Shown piece after piece: positions 37,080-48,319 of a DNA stretch of 64,000 bases. The position numbers and the translations under genes are program-made. Each line of letters opens with the position of its first letter. Within the stretch, counting starts at the first letter, position 1. The notes beneath the pieces are model-generated. The model was not told where the DNA came from, searched no databases, and was given only the letters and a program-made list of their open reading frames with translations. The stretch is from Pontederia crassipes (taxonomy: Eukaryota > Streptophyta > Magnoliopsida > Commelinales > Pontederiaceae): positions 20,418,501 through 20,482,500 of the forward strand of contig CM060196.1 of assembly GCA_030549335.1 (NCBI GenBank). The letters run 5' to 3'.

Positions 37080-39686
37080 ATTATATTTTCACCATAGAAA
37101 AATTACCAGGGGAAGAAATTGAGCGAAATGACCTGGAAAAAATCGGGAACATCGACTGTTTCAGATGAGTTTTGATCTGAAAATTATTCTTTTGATTGAG
37201 AGAATCATTACTTCGTGATAAATGAACCGTAAATTATGAAATTTTTTATGGTTCATCCATTCGAAGTTAGCTTTCCATGGCCTCTGGAATTACCTAAAAA
37301 GGAGTTTTATAGAGGAAGTTAGGAACTTACCTTCGCAAGTCACTCATCCTGTCCCGAGTTTGATACGAGTTCTATTTGTAAATTAGGGCACATTTAGAAT
37401 AGAGTGAATTAGGGTTGAAATTTGGATATGCTTAAATAGACATTCCTAAGGTTCGGTGAGAGGTGGAATCATCCTATTTGAACTTGTATTTAGGAGAAAT
37501 GAATTTTTCATTTCATAGTGATGCTTCTGTCAGATTCCAGGACATTGACAGATTGCGACCCGAATTAACTATTTTTGTTATAATTCTATATAGCGAGTTA
37601 AATTCTCTAATTTTTAAGACAATATTAATGAAGTCTAGTTTTCAGGAAAATTATGCCTTAGTTAAATGGACAAGTATAAAGAAACATATAAATCAATATT
37701 TTAGCGACACACAGTCTACCAAGGCACAAACCTTAGGTCAGATTGTTTGGGATGTCCTGACTTACTCATTTGGAATTTGATAATGATACTTGGGGGTTGA
37801 AAACCTTAGTATATCTAGTTTCTAATTAATCCAGAATCATAAGATTTCCCCATGTGGTTAAGAAGTTATAAATTATTTATTGACAGACACACAGTGTGAA
37901 ATCCTGAAATAGCACATAGTTAAGCTTTGGGGAATTGAAAAATTCCAAGTGTGGAATAGCTTATGAATATAAATATCTGAAGCTAAAAATTGATATTAGA
38001 GTAGGTTATATGTATTTTAGGGTGCATAAGCATTCATACATCATGAGCATGCATTGCATATTACCTTACTAATGATTGGGGAGTAAACAAATATTATTGT
38101 TTGTAGGAAAACCTCAAGTTTCAAGTGAAAGGGAGGAAATCTAATAAAATATCCTTGAAGTGATAAAGTACAAGGTGAGTGGATAAATTTATAACATAGC
38201 AAAATGTTATATGTTAATTCTTTTATTTATGGTATTACCTCAAGTAAAGATTATTATTGATACGTATTTTGCGCTGTGAAAAGTATTTATGATATGTTTC
38301 AAGAATTTCATATGAGATGAAGTAATATCTTATACAAAAATATTTTTAGGGAACAATGCTTGTGAAGTGAAAATAAGTTTTATTTGATAATGATATGAGA
38401 TTATGACATGTGTAGTTTGATATTGTTAAACTCCATGTGTTCATTATCCATGTTGTTTGAAAAAAAATGTTGGGACTGCATTCGATATACATAAAGTCTT
38501 TGGGGCATATATCAGGTGTCTTTGCTCTTTGAGGTGTATATCGGGTGTCTTTGCCCTTTGAGGCTGCTCTGTGTGCATATATTGATTCATGATATGCTCC
38601 GCGTATCTGAGAATCATGATTGAGTGGCACACAATCATGATTGAAATACGTATTGATTCATGATTTGCTCTACATATCTGAGACTTTTGATTGAAAAGCT
38701 CTGCTTAACTGTATGACACACAATCATAGAAGGATACGTATTGACTCATGATATGCTCTGCATATTTGAAAATCATGATTGAGTGACACACAATCATAAT
38801 TGGGATACGTATTGATCCATGATTTGCTCTGCGTATCTGAGACTCTTGATTGTGAAGCTCTGCTTAACTGTATGACACACAATCATAGAGGGATACATAT
38901 TGTCCCATGATTTGCTCTGCATATCCATGACTCTTGATTATGAAGCTCTGCTTAACTGTATGACACATGATCATAGATGGATATATATTGACCCATGATG
39001 AGTATGTACAATGATACATGTGTGGAGTTTAAATATGAAAATTATGATATCTTGAGCTATTTTTACTTCTATGAAAGTTCATATGATTTGACAAGTTATG
39101 TTATATGTGCTATGCTTTAAATGTTTTTTCATATGAAAGAAATGTGATTATTTAAATGATATATGCACTCGTATTGTTCCCCTATGTTGTACTTTTATTC
39201 CACTCACTGAGCATATGATTGTTGCTCACAAAATCCATTTCAAATATTTTTTTTTCAGATGTTAGTAAGTTCTCGAGTTGGGTCGATTTGGAGCTTATTT
39301 TTGCTGCATATAGAGAAGAGGTCGAGCCGCTGGAGCACTTTAATCCCCCTTCATTTTTATTTTTTTGAAGCATGCATATGTAATAAATAGTTTTACATGT
39401 TGTAATTAAATTTGTGAGAATTTTTTGTAAGGTTGTATAAGACTTGATCTTGTGGGGTTATATGTGAAATGATTTGTGGAAAAAAAATATAACGACAATA
39501 TGCGAATGTTCTATCTTATAGATTTTTATTAAATTTTGATGATTATATATGTCTTTTGTATGTATTGACAAATAACATAAGATAAGTAAGGTATGAGGTT
39601 TTGCCGATTTTATTTTTGAAATTGCTAAACATAGCTAAGAGTATTATAATTGGAATTAGAACTTAGTCACGGAGTTGGGTGTGACA
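37080..39686 (+). repeat. 5' LTR of a Ty3/gypsy element
   Basis: The block ends GTTGGGTGTGACA at 39686, followed by a six-base spacer start and a tRNA-iMet primer-binding site, which places the LTR 3' boundary well. The left boundary is uncertain and may lie as far as 36740. The LTR contains tandem repeats at 38510-38999. No matching 3' LTR was found in the window. Confidence 0.65.
38510..38999. repeat. Tandem repeats within the gypsy LTR
   Basis: About five units carry GACACACAATCATAGA, GGATACGTATTGA, CCATGATTTGCTCTGC and TCTGAGACTCTTGATTG. Shorter (~80 bp) and longer (~105 bp) forms alternate, the longer including GAAGCTCTGCTTAACTGTA. An upstream pair at 38510-38560 repeats TATCAGGTGTCTTTGC / TATCGGGTGTCTTTGC. 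Confidence 0.8.
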
Positions 39687-39691
39687 TTTTT

Positions 39692-39702
39692 TGGTATCAG
39701 AG
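39692..39702 (+). other. Primer-binding site, initiator tRNA-Met type
   Basis: TGGTATCAGAG lies six bases after the LTR end and matches the usual plant retrotransposon PBS complementary to the 3' end of tRNA-iMet. The next base differs from the common form. Confidence 0.85.
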
Positions 39703-39828
39703 TTTAGGTTATAAGATTCTGTAGACAATATAACATAAGTTAAGGTTATGTGACATTATTTGCATTAGATTGATAGTTCATGCTTTTGATTTTGACTTTC
39801 TTTTTATTTTCATTTTGAAGTGGTAAAA

Positions 39829-40638
39829 ATGTCATCGCGTAGGCGTCGTGGCGATGGCCAATTTGCTATTATTGGCTTAAGTCATTTTGCTTCACCAAGC
39901 GGTCGACCTGATAGGAGTCCATCAGTTTCATCTCATGCATCAGTACAAGGTGTGACACGAGATGTGAATGATAACCCTCCCTTACATGATGATGAGATCC
40001 CAGCGGGTCCATCAAGACTTCCTCATGTTGTTGAGCAAGTCAATCTTATTGAAAATCAAAGTACTGCACAAGTTCTTGCACAAGCTTTAAGGACTATGAT
40101 GAGTGGAGTAAACCCGACCTCCCAAATTATACAAAGAAATAGGTTCTACGACAAAATTAGAAAATAAGATGCAGTTGATTTTGAAGGTACAGTTGATCCA
40201 TCAGAGGCAGAGGCATAGTTAAAGCGTATGGATAGAATATTTAATCAGATGCGGTGCTCCAATGAAGAAAATGATTATATTGCTTCCTTGTTGCAAAAAG
40301 ATGCTTTGGATTGGTGGGAGATAATTCCTGAAAGTTAAATTTTTCCGACTACTCTTGGATGGGAGGACTTTTTTTGAGAATTTCGAAAGAAGTATTTGCC
40401 CAAAGTATATACTGATAAAAAGCAAAATGAATTCTTAAATCAGACACAAGGAGCATTATCAGTTGCTGGGTATGAATTAAAGTTCACGCAACTATCAAAA
40501 TATGCATCGAGCTTGGTGTCAGATGAAAGTGACAAGTGTAGGCGATTCGAAGGAGGACTTCACTTGAACATTAGAGAAAAAGCTGAAGTGTTGGAGTTCA
40601 CTGACTACTCCAAAAGTGACAGCAACACTAAGAGTTGA
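39829..40638 (+). pseudogene. Ty3/gypsy gag, broken
   Basis: It begins MSSRRRRGDGQF. The retrotransposon gag domain follows in the same frame but with at least four stops: TAA at 40165, TAG at about 40216 (where a Trp is usual, before LKRMDRIF), TAA at about 40336, and TGA at about 40374 before EFRKKYLP. Recognisable blocks are FEGTVDPSEAE, LQKDALDWWE and the RKKYLPKVYTDKKQNEFL helix. Forms the virus-like-particle coat in active elements. Old, inactive copy. Confidence 0.85.
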
Positions 40639-40914
40639 AAAGCTTATAAAAGAAAGAAATCAAGTTAGCCAACATTTGAAAAGATCAAACTTCAACTTTA
40701 CTAAGACTGGATCAAGTAATAAAATGGCAAGATACGATGATAGTACATTTCAGTCTCATGGTAACCTTTATAATAATAGGAGACATGGAAATTAATCATA
40801 AGGTACACAAAAATATTATACCGATAAAAAAAATATGAGTACATAAGCAAGTGCAGTCAGAAGAACATATTCAGAAAATCAAAGTGGAGTTGGACAAGAC
40901 AAGAACAATATCGC

Positions 40915-41930
40915 ACAAATGCATATTGCACAACTTGTGGAAGATATCATTTTGGAAAATGATCATTATTCACAGGAGCTTGCTTTAAATATGATCAAAG
41001 GGAACACAAGATACAAGATCGTCGATTCATGAAAAACGGTAAAAGCATTCCTGCAACAGTAGCTTATCCTCCTATGAAGCCTCAAATCAAAGCTAATTCT
41101 GGTGCAAGCGTAAAAGCGAGTAATCAAAATGTTCCAAGTACATCGAAACTGACAAATCCACTAGGGAGACCACAAACTCAAGCACGTGTCTTTGCAATGA
41201 CAGAATCTGATGCTTTGGCTACTCCTGACGTAGTGATAGGTATGTTGTCTATCTTTGATAAAAGTGTACATGTTTTTATTGATCCTAGATCTACTCATTC
41301 ATTCATATCAAAAGACTTTTCCATGCATGCCGATAGAAAACATAATCCCTTAGAATGTTCCATATTAGTACATACACCCGTGGATAATCTATCATTGTCG
41401 CACAATCATATAAGGATTGTAGAGTTAAAGTTGCTAAGCAAGACATGATAGCAGATCTCATTCCTCTAAATATTCAAGACTTTGATGTCATACTTGGAAT
41501 GGATTGGTTAGCTCGTTATCATGCCACTATAAATTATTTTAAGAAAGAAGTTTACTTTGAGTCACCCGAAAAAGACAGTGTCACCTTCTGTGATAAACGT
41601 CAAATTCTTCCCTCTTGTATTATTTCTGCAATGACGGCACATAAATTAATCAAGAAAGGATGTGAAGCTTACCTTGCTTCTGTGATTGACATTAAGGTAG
41701 AAGGACAACGATTGGAAGATATTCCAATCGTATATGAATTTGTAGATATTTTCCCAGAGGATCTTCCTGGATTACCACCGCAAAGAGAGATTAAGTTCAG
41801 TATTGACCTTATTCCAGGAACAAGACTCATATCTATTGCTCCTTATCGAATGGCACCAGCAGAACTGAAAGAGTTAAAATTACAGTTACAAAAATTATTA
41901 GACAAGAGTTTCATTCGACCGAGTGTTTCT
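40915..41930 (+). pseudogene. Ty3/gypsy pol 5' part: zinc knuckle, protease, start of RT
   Basis: A degenerate CCHC knuckle (YCTTCGRYHFGK then a stop) lies near 40925-40965. The protease region follows at 41029-41448, with the active-site region reading IDPRSTHSFIS; the usual Gly is Arg, so it is presumably inactive. A frame change at 41445 leads to ILGMDWLARYHATI and then the pre-RT and RT start: VFPEDLPGLPP-like region, IDLIPGTRLIS, APYRMAPAELKELK and ending FIRPSVS. Homology stops at about 41930, where inverted copia sequence begins. RT catalytic motifs, RNase H and integrase are missing. Confidence 0.85.
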
Positions 41931-42411
41931 CTTTCAACAATTTGGAATGCAAAAACATGCATCTGACATGTTCCTCGATTATTCTATTCATTCTCCCAGT
42001 AACATTGTTTTGCTGAAAAGTTTTGGGAACTATTTTCTCAAACTTGATGCCATATGTGTTGCAGCTGTATTCGACGTCATTATCTGTCCGAATATACTCG
42101 AGCTTCTTGTCAGTTTGTCTTTCGACTTTAGCATGAACCTTCTTGAACTCTGACAACACATGATTTTTGTGTGCTATAGAAAAATCCCAAACTCTTTTAG
42201 AATGGTCATCAATAAATGTAACAAAATAAAAAAAACCACCTAAAATTTTATCCTTCATATAACAGACATCATTATGCACGAAATCAAATACGTGTGAAAT
42301 TCTAGATGAAGAAATTTTATTAAATGAAACATTAGTCTGCTTACCAGCCAAACAATGAACACATATGCCAAGTGAAGTGTCTTTCATACCGATGGGAAAA
42401 TTTGAGAACAA
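41931..42411 (-). pseudogene. Ty1/copia integrase fragment
   Basis: The - strand reads CVHCLAGKQTNVSF (end of the HHCC zinc region), then CYMKDKILGGFFYFVTFIDDHSKRVW and RTDNDVEY, the integrase core with its DD motif. PKTFQQNNVTGRMNRIIEE and VRCMFLHSKLLKE follow. Integrates cDNA in active elements. Truncated after this block at the gypsy junction, so copia RT and RNase H are missing. The CYMKDKILGG signature is shared with the fragment at 60706. Confidence 0.88.
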
Positions 42412-42838
42412 GAATAGGAGATCGCAAAGAAATCACAAAAAGATTAGAGGAGACGCACAAGAATTTACCCAAGTTCACCCTTGAGATTAGGACAACGTTC
42501 TACAAAGAGGTTCCACTATATTTTTGGTTATAATCATCTCAGATTACATCTGAAAAATAAGCTATAAATAAGTCTCTTCCAAACGGGTTCAAAACCCGAG
42601 CAAAAACAGAGAAACTCTTAATCCGCACCACATGGGTTGACTAAACAAAAGTCCAAATCCGTCTAAATTTTGGGGGCGCTGCCCCCAAACCCCCTCGCTC
42701 ATCGACAGAGGACGGTGCCCTCCGAATCCCCTTTTTGTTAGTAAGCCAGCAGTATAGGTAATTGGGTAATACTCAAATTCTCCTAAACTCACGTGGACGA
42801 ACCTCATGTGAGAAATAAGGGGTCCTGAAGTATTTACC
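42412..42838 (-). mobile_element. Copia-type solo LTR nested in the copia element
   Basis: On the - strand it starts TGTTGGTAAATACTTCAGGA, a typical Tork/TNT-type copia LTR start. It carries GGGGGCAGCGCCCCC near 42675 and ends near TTGTTCTCA. It interrupts the copia polyprotein exactly between the GAG-pre-integrase block (right) and integrase (left). GAACA occurs on both sides and may be the 5-bp target duplication. Boundaries are good to about 10 bp. Confidence 0.7.
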
Positions 42839-42839
42839 A

Positions 42840-44167
42840 ACATGAACACATACATGGTAGCAGATTTCATCGAGTTAATATTTAAAGTTCTTTCTCACTT
42901 ATGTGACCAAGCCGCTTGTGCCATCACTCAGAGGATGGCATTTCTTGAGTCACATTTATCTTCTCAGTGCAGTGTTGTGCTTCAATCTTGTAGAGAGTAC
43001 TATCTTTGTGTCCTTTCGCTTGTAGGAGTGAACCTCTTTCGAGTTTTCACACTCCACCTTTGAAGTTATTCTCATAGTGATCGTCGTCTGATTTGTCAAC
43101 TGAAATTAGGTTCGGACAGATTTCTGGTACATGCCTCACATATTTGAGTGCAATCTTGCATCATGTATTGGTCTTTACTGACCGACTTGAATATCTCCAG
43201 CGTCGCCAATTTGGGACTCCGACTTGTTCTCTATCTTTATTGACCCGAATGCTCCTTGTCAATACATCTTGGGTAACATGAAATGAACCTGTAGTGTCTA
43301 AGATCCAAACTGAATATTGACTCACAACATTAACATCATCTTCTTCCTCTTTTGCATAAGAAAGTATACATCATCTAATGTAGCCACTGCAACGTTGTTT
43401 CTACCACTGTCCTTCTTCTTCATTTCAGTATCTTCGGACCCTTCATGTGACTGATCATACTTTAATTTTCTGCACTCCTCTTGAAGTGTCTTGGCTTGTC
43501 ACAATGATAACAAGTGACTTCTTTTTTGAATTTTGACTTGCCTCTTGACCTTGATCTACGTGACTTTGAGAATTTCTCTATTTGTTTCTTCAACGATCTT
43601 TCACGATGAACGCCTCTGATTTTTTGTTGAGATTATGTTCTTACCTTCTTGTTTTTTTCATTGAATAGTTTATCTTTGATAGTTTCTAAAGATAGTTGTC
43701 CACTTGGAGCAGGGTTATTCAAAGAGATAACGAGCGTTTTTCAACTATCAGGTAATGAGCTCACCAGTAATAGTGCTTGGATCTCATCTTCAAACACGAT
43801 GAACAATTTATTAATCAATTCCTGAAACTTGCCAAGATGTTATGCAATAGAGTGATCATTAATAACACCTTATTTTGCGGTGATTTGCGATTATACATTT
43901 TTTGCAGTTTTTTTTCACACTTCATCGGGTTCATCAATATTTGTGATATGATGAAACACCTTATCGTCAACCCGGATTTGTATGACTGTCTTGGTCTTTA
44001 TCCTCCCACACTTTCTATCATTCATGTTCGTAGGCTTTGCATTGTTGTCTTCAATTGTATCATAAATGTCCCTGCAATTTAAGTAGTCCTTCATTCGAGG
44101 CTTTCAGATAAAATAATTTGTTCCTATGAGCACAGACATCCGACTAGGGGCATTATTGTCCTCCATT
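42840..44167 (-). pseudogene. Ty1/copia gag, zinc knuckle, protease and pre-integrase
   Basis: Read on the - strand from 44167: MEDNNAPS, then GTNYFI and KPRMKDYLNCRDIYDTIE (UBN2/gag domain), LLLVSSLPDS near 43745, and a CCHC knuckle, CYHCDKPRHFKR, near 43500. Protease is poorly kept. The GAG-pre-integrase block WHKRLGHISEKEL lies near 42920. Stops and shifts are many, so it is long dead. Confidence 0.8.
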
Positions 44168-44190
44168 GTAATGTGCATTTTTTTGACCAG

Positions 44191-44202
44191 ACTCCGATAC
44201 CA
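44191..44202 (-). other. Primer-binding site of the copia element
   Basis: On the - strand TGGTATCGGAGT, one base off the common iMet-type PBS, 24 bases upstream of the gag start. It fixes the LTR/internal boundary at about 44204. Confidence 0.75.
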
Positions 44203-44203
44203 C

Positions 44204-44700
44204 TGATGAAAAAAAAAGACTGAACTGATAGTTGCAAAATTATTTTCTTTTTTGCTTTTGCTGCGCACAATAATAATAGAATGTTGTCAATAATATAAAT
44301 AAATTAAATGAGACTAAAGACACAAAAGATTTATGTGAAAAATCTCTCAATGTGAGAGGAAAAAATTACGAGAGCAAGCAACAAATCTTCCATTATGAAA
44401 TAATAGTATGTTATAAAGTCTCTTCTCTAAACTACGTAGATGAATACAATAATAATCTCAAGAATCAATCTTGGATCCACATAATAAATGTCTCTCGAAA
44501 CTGAGGATAGAAGTCAGAATGATCTCATTGAAATACAAGAAATAGATGAGAAGGCTATTGAGAAGTAATGTCTGAAGTTTTGTCAAAAACGAATGAGTAC
44601 TCATTCTTGAATTAAATCCCAAAATTTCTCTTCTCTCTTTCTTTCTCTCTCTCAGTGGACACGACTGTCGTGCAAGCTTTGTTCTAGCATGTCATTGATG
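44204..44700 (-). repeat. 5' LTR of the inverted copia element (outer end uncertain)
   Basis: It lies directly outside the PBS and ends, on the - strand, in T-rich sequence ...TTTTTTTTTCATCA. A C/T-rich stretch is at 44625-44660. The outer TG terminus was not identified. Confidence 0.5.
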
Positions 44701-45410
44701 CAAATCTTTCTATAGAGTAGAAACATACGGCAAGTGTACCGATCGCACAAGTAGTAAAAAGATATCGATCACATGAGGATTTTTATCTCTAATTCTTACT
44801 ATATGAGAAATTTTTAAGAAAAATGAATTGTGAATTTAATTAGAACAAACAAGAAACATATCCAAGAAAAGGAAATATCAATTAGGAGAAATGTTAGTTT
44901 TATTGAGCGTTCCTTCACTGTTAATTAAATCAAGTAGGAAAATCACATCTGATGGAAATAATTGAAATATAAATTAGGACTCTAACCAGATGTCCTATTT
45001 GTTTTATCAATTAAATACTTTAAGAAAGTTTGACCAAATTATTCTCCAAAATATTTAAGGATTAAAATATAAAGTAATTTAATTCATTTCAAAGATTCCT
45101 CAACCGAGTAAGTCTAAGTCCACACCCCTCTAAATCTTACAGAGTAGATAGGGGAGAGATATGAGATATTAAAAATAGATTTGATTCAAACGCTACATTT
45201 GTATTCATATAGAAAAATAATTATTCATCAAAATAACAGTGGAATTCAATAACGTAAAACCAACAAAAAAAGACTATTCTATTGTCGGGGAGTTAAACAT
45301 CGTAATGTAAAAAATTAGAGTACAAAAAATAAGCAAGAAAATATAACTCTAAAATGTGACTTTAGACAAAGTAGCAACATGACTCTATAAAGTGGATGTT
45401 TTCCTTCTCA

Positions 45411-45421
45411 GCTCTGATACC
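45411..45421 (-). other. Second - strand primer-binding site
   Basis: GGTATCAGAGC on the - strand, an exact iMet-type PBS core. It implies another LTR at higher coordinates (about 45424-46000), where alternating CACGG/GTGTCATTAAT words occur, and a decayed internal region to the left (44700-45410). Confidence 0.65.
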
Positions 45422-45423
45422 CT

Positions 45424-46000
45424 TTGGAATTCAATGGGAGGTCTTTTGATAGTTGTCGTGATCAAAGGTTTGGATGTCAACACGGATCGTGTCATTAATA
45501 ACATGGGCTGTGTTGATTAATGTCGTGATTATGCAAATCACGTCTTGATGTAATAAATCCTCAGATATGAATAACACGGACTGTGTCATTAATGACACGG
45601 GCCACGTTGTCTTCTGTAATCGCCGTAGAAATCTTTTTGTCATTATCTAACATGGTCCATGTCATGGTAAAACAGACTGTTTTAATCAACACGTGACAGA
45701 ATTTCCCCGTTTTAAATCTTTTGGTGCTGACGCGATTTGGATAAAAATGGCCATGTCATCTGGACGCGAGCCGTTTTCTTCTCATATCGAGCATATATCG
45801 TGAGAATCACATAATAAAAAGGATAATAATATTTTCACGAGAAAAATAAGACAATTAATGCATGATCATCCAATTTTAACTTATTAAAGTGCAAGATAAT
45901 ATGCAAAATTGAGCATGCATCAGTCATATAGCTTGAAGGGAACATGTCCTTTTATAGCCGCATGAGATGACATCTTCATCTCGAAGACTTTGAATCGTCC
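45424..46000 (-). repeat. LTR-like remnant next to the second PBS
   Basis: Repeated phrases such as ACACGGATCGTGTCATTAAT and ACACGGACTGTGTCATTAAT occur at 45480-45600. The right boundary is unknown. No coding region. Confidence 0.4.
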
Positions 46001-46053
46001 TCCCTTTTTTTTTCTATTTGCTATTAGACACGCATAAGCAATAATCGCAAAAC

Positions 46054-46750
46054 ACAAAATAATCATGATAAAAATAATTATAGTCATTTATTATTTCTTA
46101 AATTTAAGAAGCATAGTACGATCAAGATCAAGTTGATTTCTCGAGACTATTTGAATGGGGATTTCAAATATGATGCATGCATGTATAATTGAAAGTCCAT
46201 GAGGGGGCACCAATTTTATCGGGTAATCATGTAATATAATTGTTTCTTGCAGTTACAAGGAATAAGATGCGTGCTTGACACACTAAAGATTAACTACAAT
46301 GTATGTTTAGCCATTCGCGATATTTGGCTTAAGTGATATCTTTAAGAACCACGATTCAGAATGCTCACACAACAAATGCATAAGCTGCAACAAACTTAAT
46401 ACACAAATAGTCAACAATTTAGAGAGAAAATATGTCAAGGTAAAATATCGCTATACTAATCATGTAGTAAAAAAAAGTTGTAGTGATCAAGATGCCTAAC
46501 GGTAATATGACAACTTATTTTGGTACATTGTTGATTTAATTAAGAATAATTAAATCGCACTAAAATAGATTATTAATATTTAAATTATCAATGATATCAT
46601 ATTATAGTGTTGGATAAGTACTTGTAATACAAATAATAATTTATCAAAATACTCTTAAAATTATTTTATATTTTGATAATATATTATTAAAAATAAGCAA
46701 AGAAAAAAATAGAAAAGTAAATATAGATAAAAGAAGATCGATGAGGCAAA
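46054..46750 (+). repeat. Direct duplication, copy 2 (partner 34063-34798)
   Basis: See copy 1. Alignment starts at AAAATAATCATGATAA and ends at GATGAGGCAAA. The MITE left end is partly deleted at 46514. Confidence 0.85.
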
Positions 46751-48060
46751 TTTGACAAATAATATACTATTTTATATGTTAATTATATTACATCAAATGA
46801 AAAATATATTAAAATTATAATATATTATTTCATTATATTACATAAAAATAATATGTTATTTCATTTTTTCTAGATTATAAACTTGGTTAAATACCATCAA
46901 CTTGCCGAATTTTGAAATATAACATATTATTTTATATTTTAATCATATTACATCAAATGAACAATATATCAAAGTTATAATATCTGTATCATTATAATAA
47001 GTATCGAAAGGTTAGAATTATACTATAATAATATAGTTATAAAAAATATTAATTTTTCCGTAATTACAAAGTATTTGAAAAGGGAACCAAACGCCCTATA
47101 CAATGTTTTTTGTGTTGGGAAAAAAATTTCGTAAGGTACTTTTTAAATTAGCTTACTGTAATTTTTCGAAACCGTAAAGATCTACAAAAATTCCAGACAT
47201 GGCCCATGAAATTTTGGTGAAGTTTAACCAACGGCGCTTCGTTGATTTTTCATTGATTCCAGACATGGCCAATAAAATTTTGGTGAAGTTTAACCCACGG
47301 GCGCCTCGTTGATTTTCATTGTATTGGTTGTCAATGTTATAGAAATCGAATAGAACTAGTGATCCAATCCGATTGCATGCCAAAAATGATTTTAACATTG
47401 AAACGAAGAAATTCGATTGAACCGATAAGTTGGTTGATTCGGTTCAATTCAAATTTTGAAAAAGATAAAAAAAATAAAAATAGAAAAGTAAAAAAAGAAA
47501 ACAAGGAACGAATATAACATTAAAAAGGAGGGAAAATAATGTGCATAAAATTAAATAAGAATGAAAATAAAAAAAGTCAAGTATTTAAATTGAATAACAT
47601 TAAAATAAAAAATTATCAAATGACGTAAATAAAAAAATAAAAAGAAAAATATTAAAAAAGGAATAAGAATAATTTAAAATAAAATTTATTAATATAAGAT
47701 CTATCTTCATTAAATAATAAATACTAAATCAATAATAATCTATTTATATTTATAAGTTAACCATTATTATTTATCATTATTAGAACTTTTAATAAATAAA
47801 AAATTATGTTATATTAATTTGTAATCTTATTAATAAGCTATTAGTACAATATTCATATACTATATCATATAACATATATTATACCTTTATAATAATTATA
47901 AATAATATTATTTTAGTAAAGATATGTTTAATTCGATCAAAGACCAAATAATGATTATCTCGATTAAAGACCCAATAATGAATTCAGTCCATCCGGTTAT
48001 GAAACATTGGACTGGTTGCACATGTTATATATAGCAGTGTAACGAATGATGATCAACAAA
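46751..48060. other. AT-rich intergenic region
   Basis: It holds a ~55-bp direct repeat (46762-46812 and 46920-46982, with ATTACATCAAATGA), and 47190-47258 is repeated at 47259-47321 (ATTCCAGACATGGCC...TTCGTTGATTTTCATTG). No gene. A 3' UTR of the neighbouring FRS gene may reach in from the right. Confidence 0.55.
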
Positions 48061-48319
48061 GACGGACTTCTACTTCCGTTTCTAAGCATTCATCTACAAA
48101 ATAAACAACTTTAGACATGCTTCTTGACAAAAATATTCTTTATGAAATGCTATGACAGAGCAAATTACAATCTGTTGTAGAATGCAGCAGATGACTCTAG
48201 GACTGTCCCAAATCACGTCCCAACTACATTATACAAGAGATAAGAGATCGCATTATACTGGGAACATTCTTCTTAATGCCAACTGAAATGGGACGTGGAT
48301 TCCATCCAAATCTTTCATT

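Noticed and set aside
38346-38638. Frames on the - strand with repeated peptide
   Set aside because: They come from the tandem repeats in the gypsy LTR.
34063-46750. Reading the direct duplication as LTRs of one giant element
   Set aside because: No TG/CA ends, PBS next to copy 1, or polypurine tract next to copy 2 could be found. Kept as an unexplained duplication.
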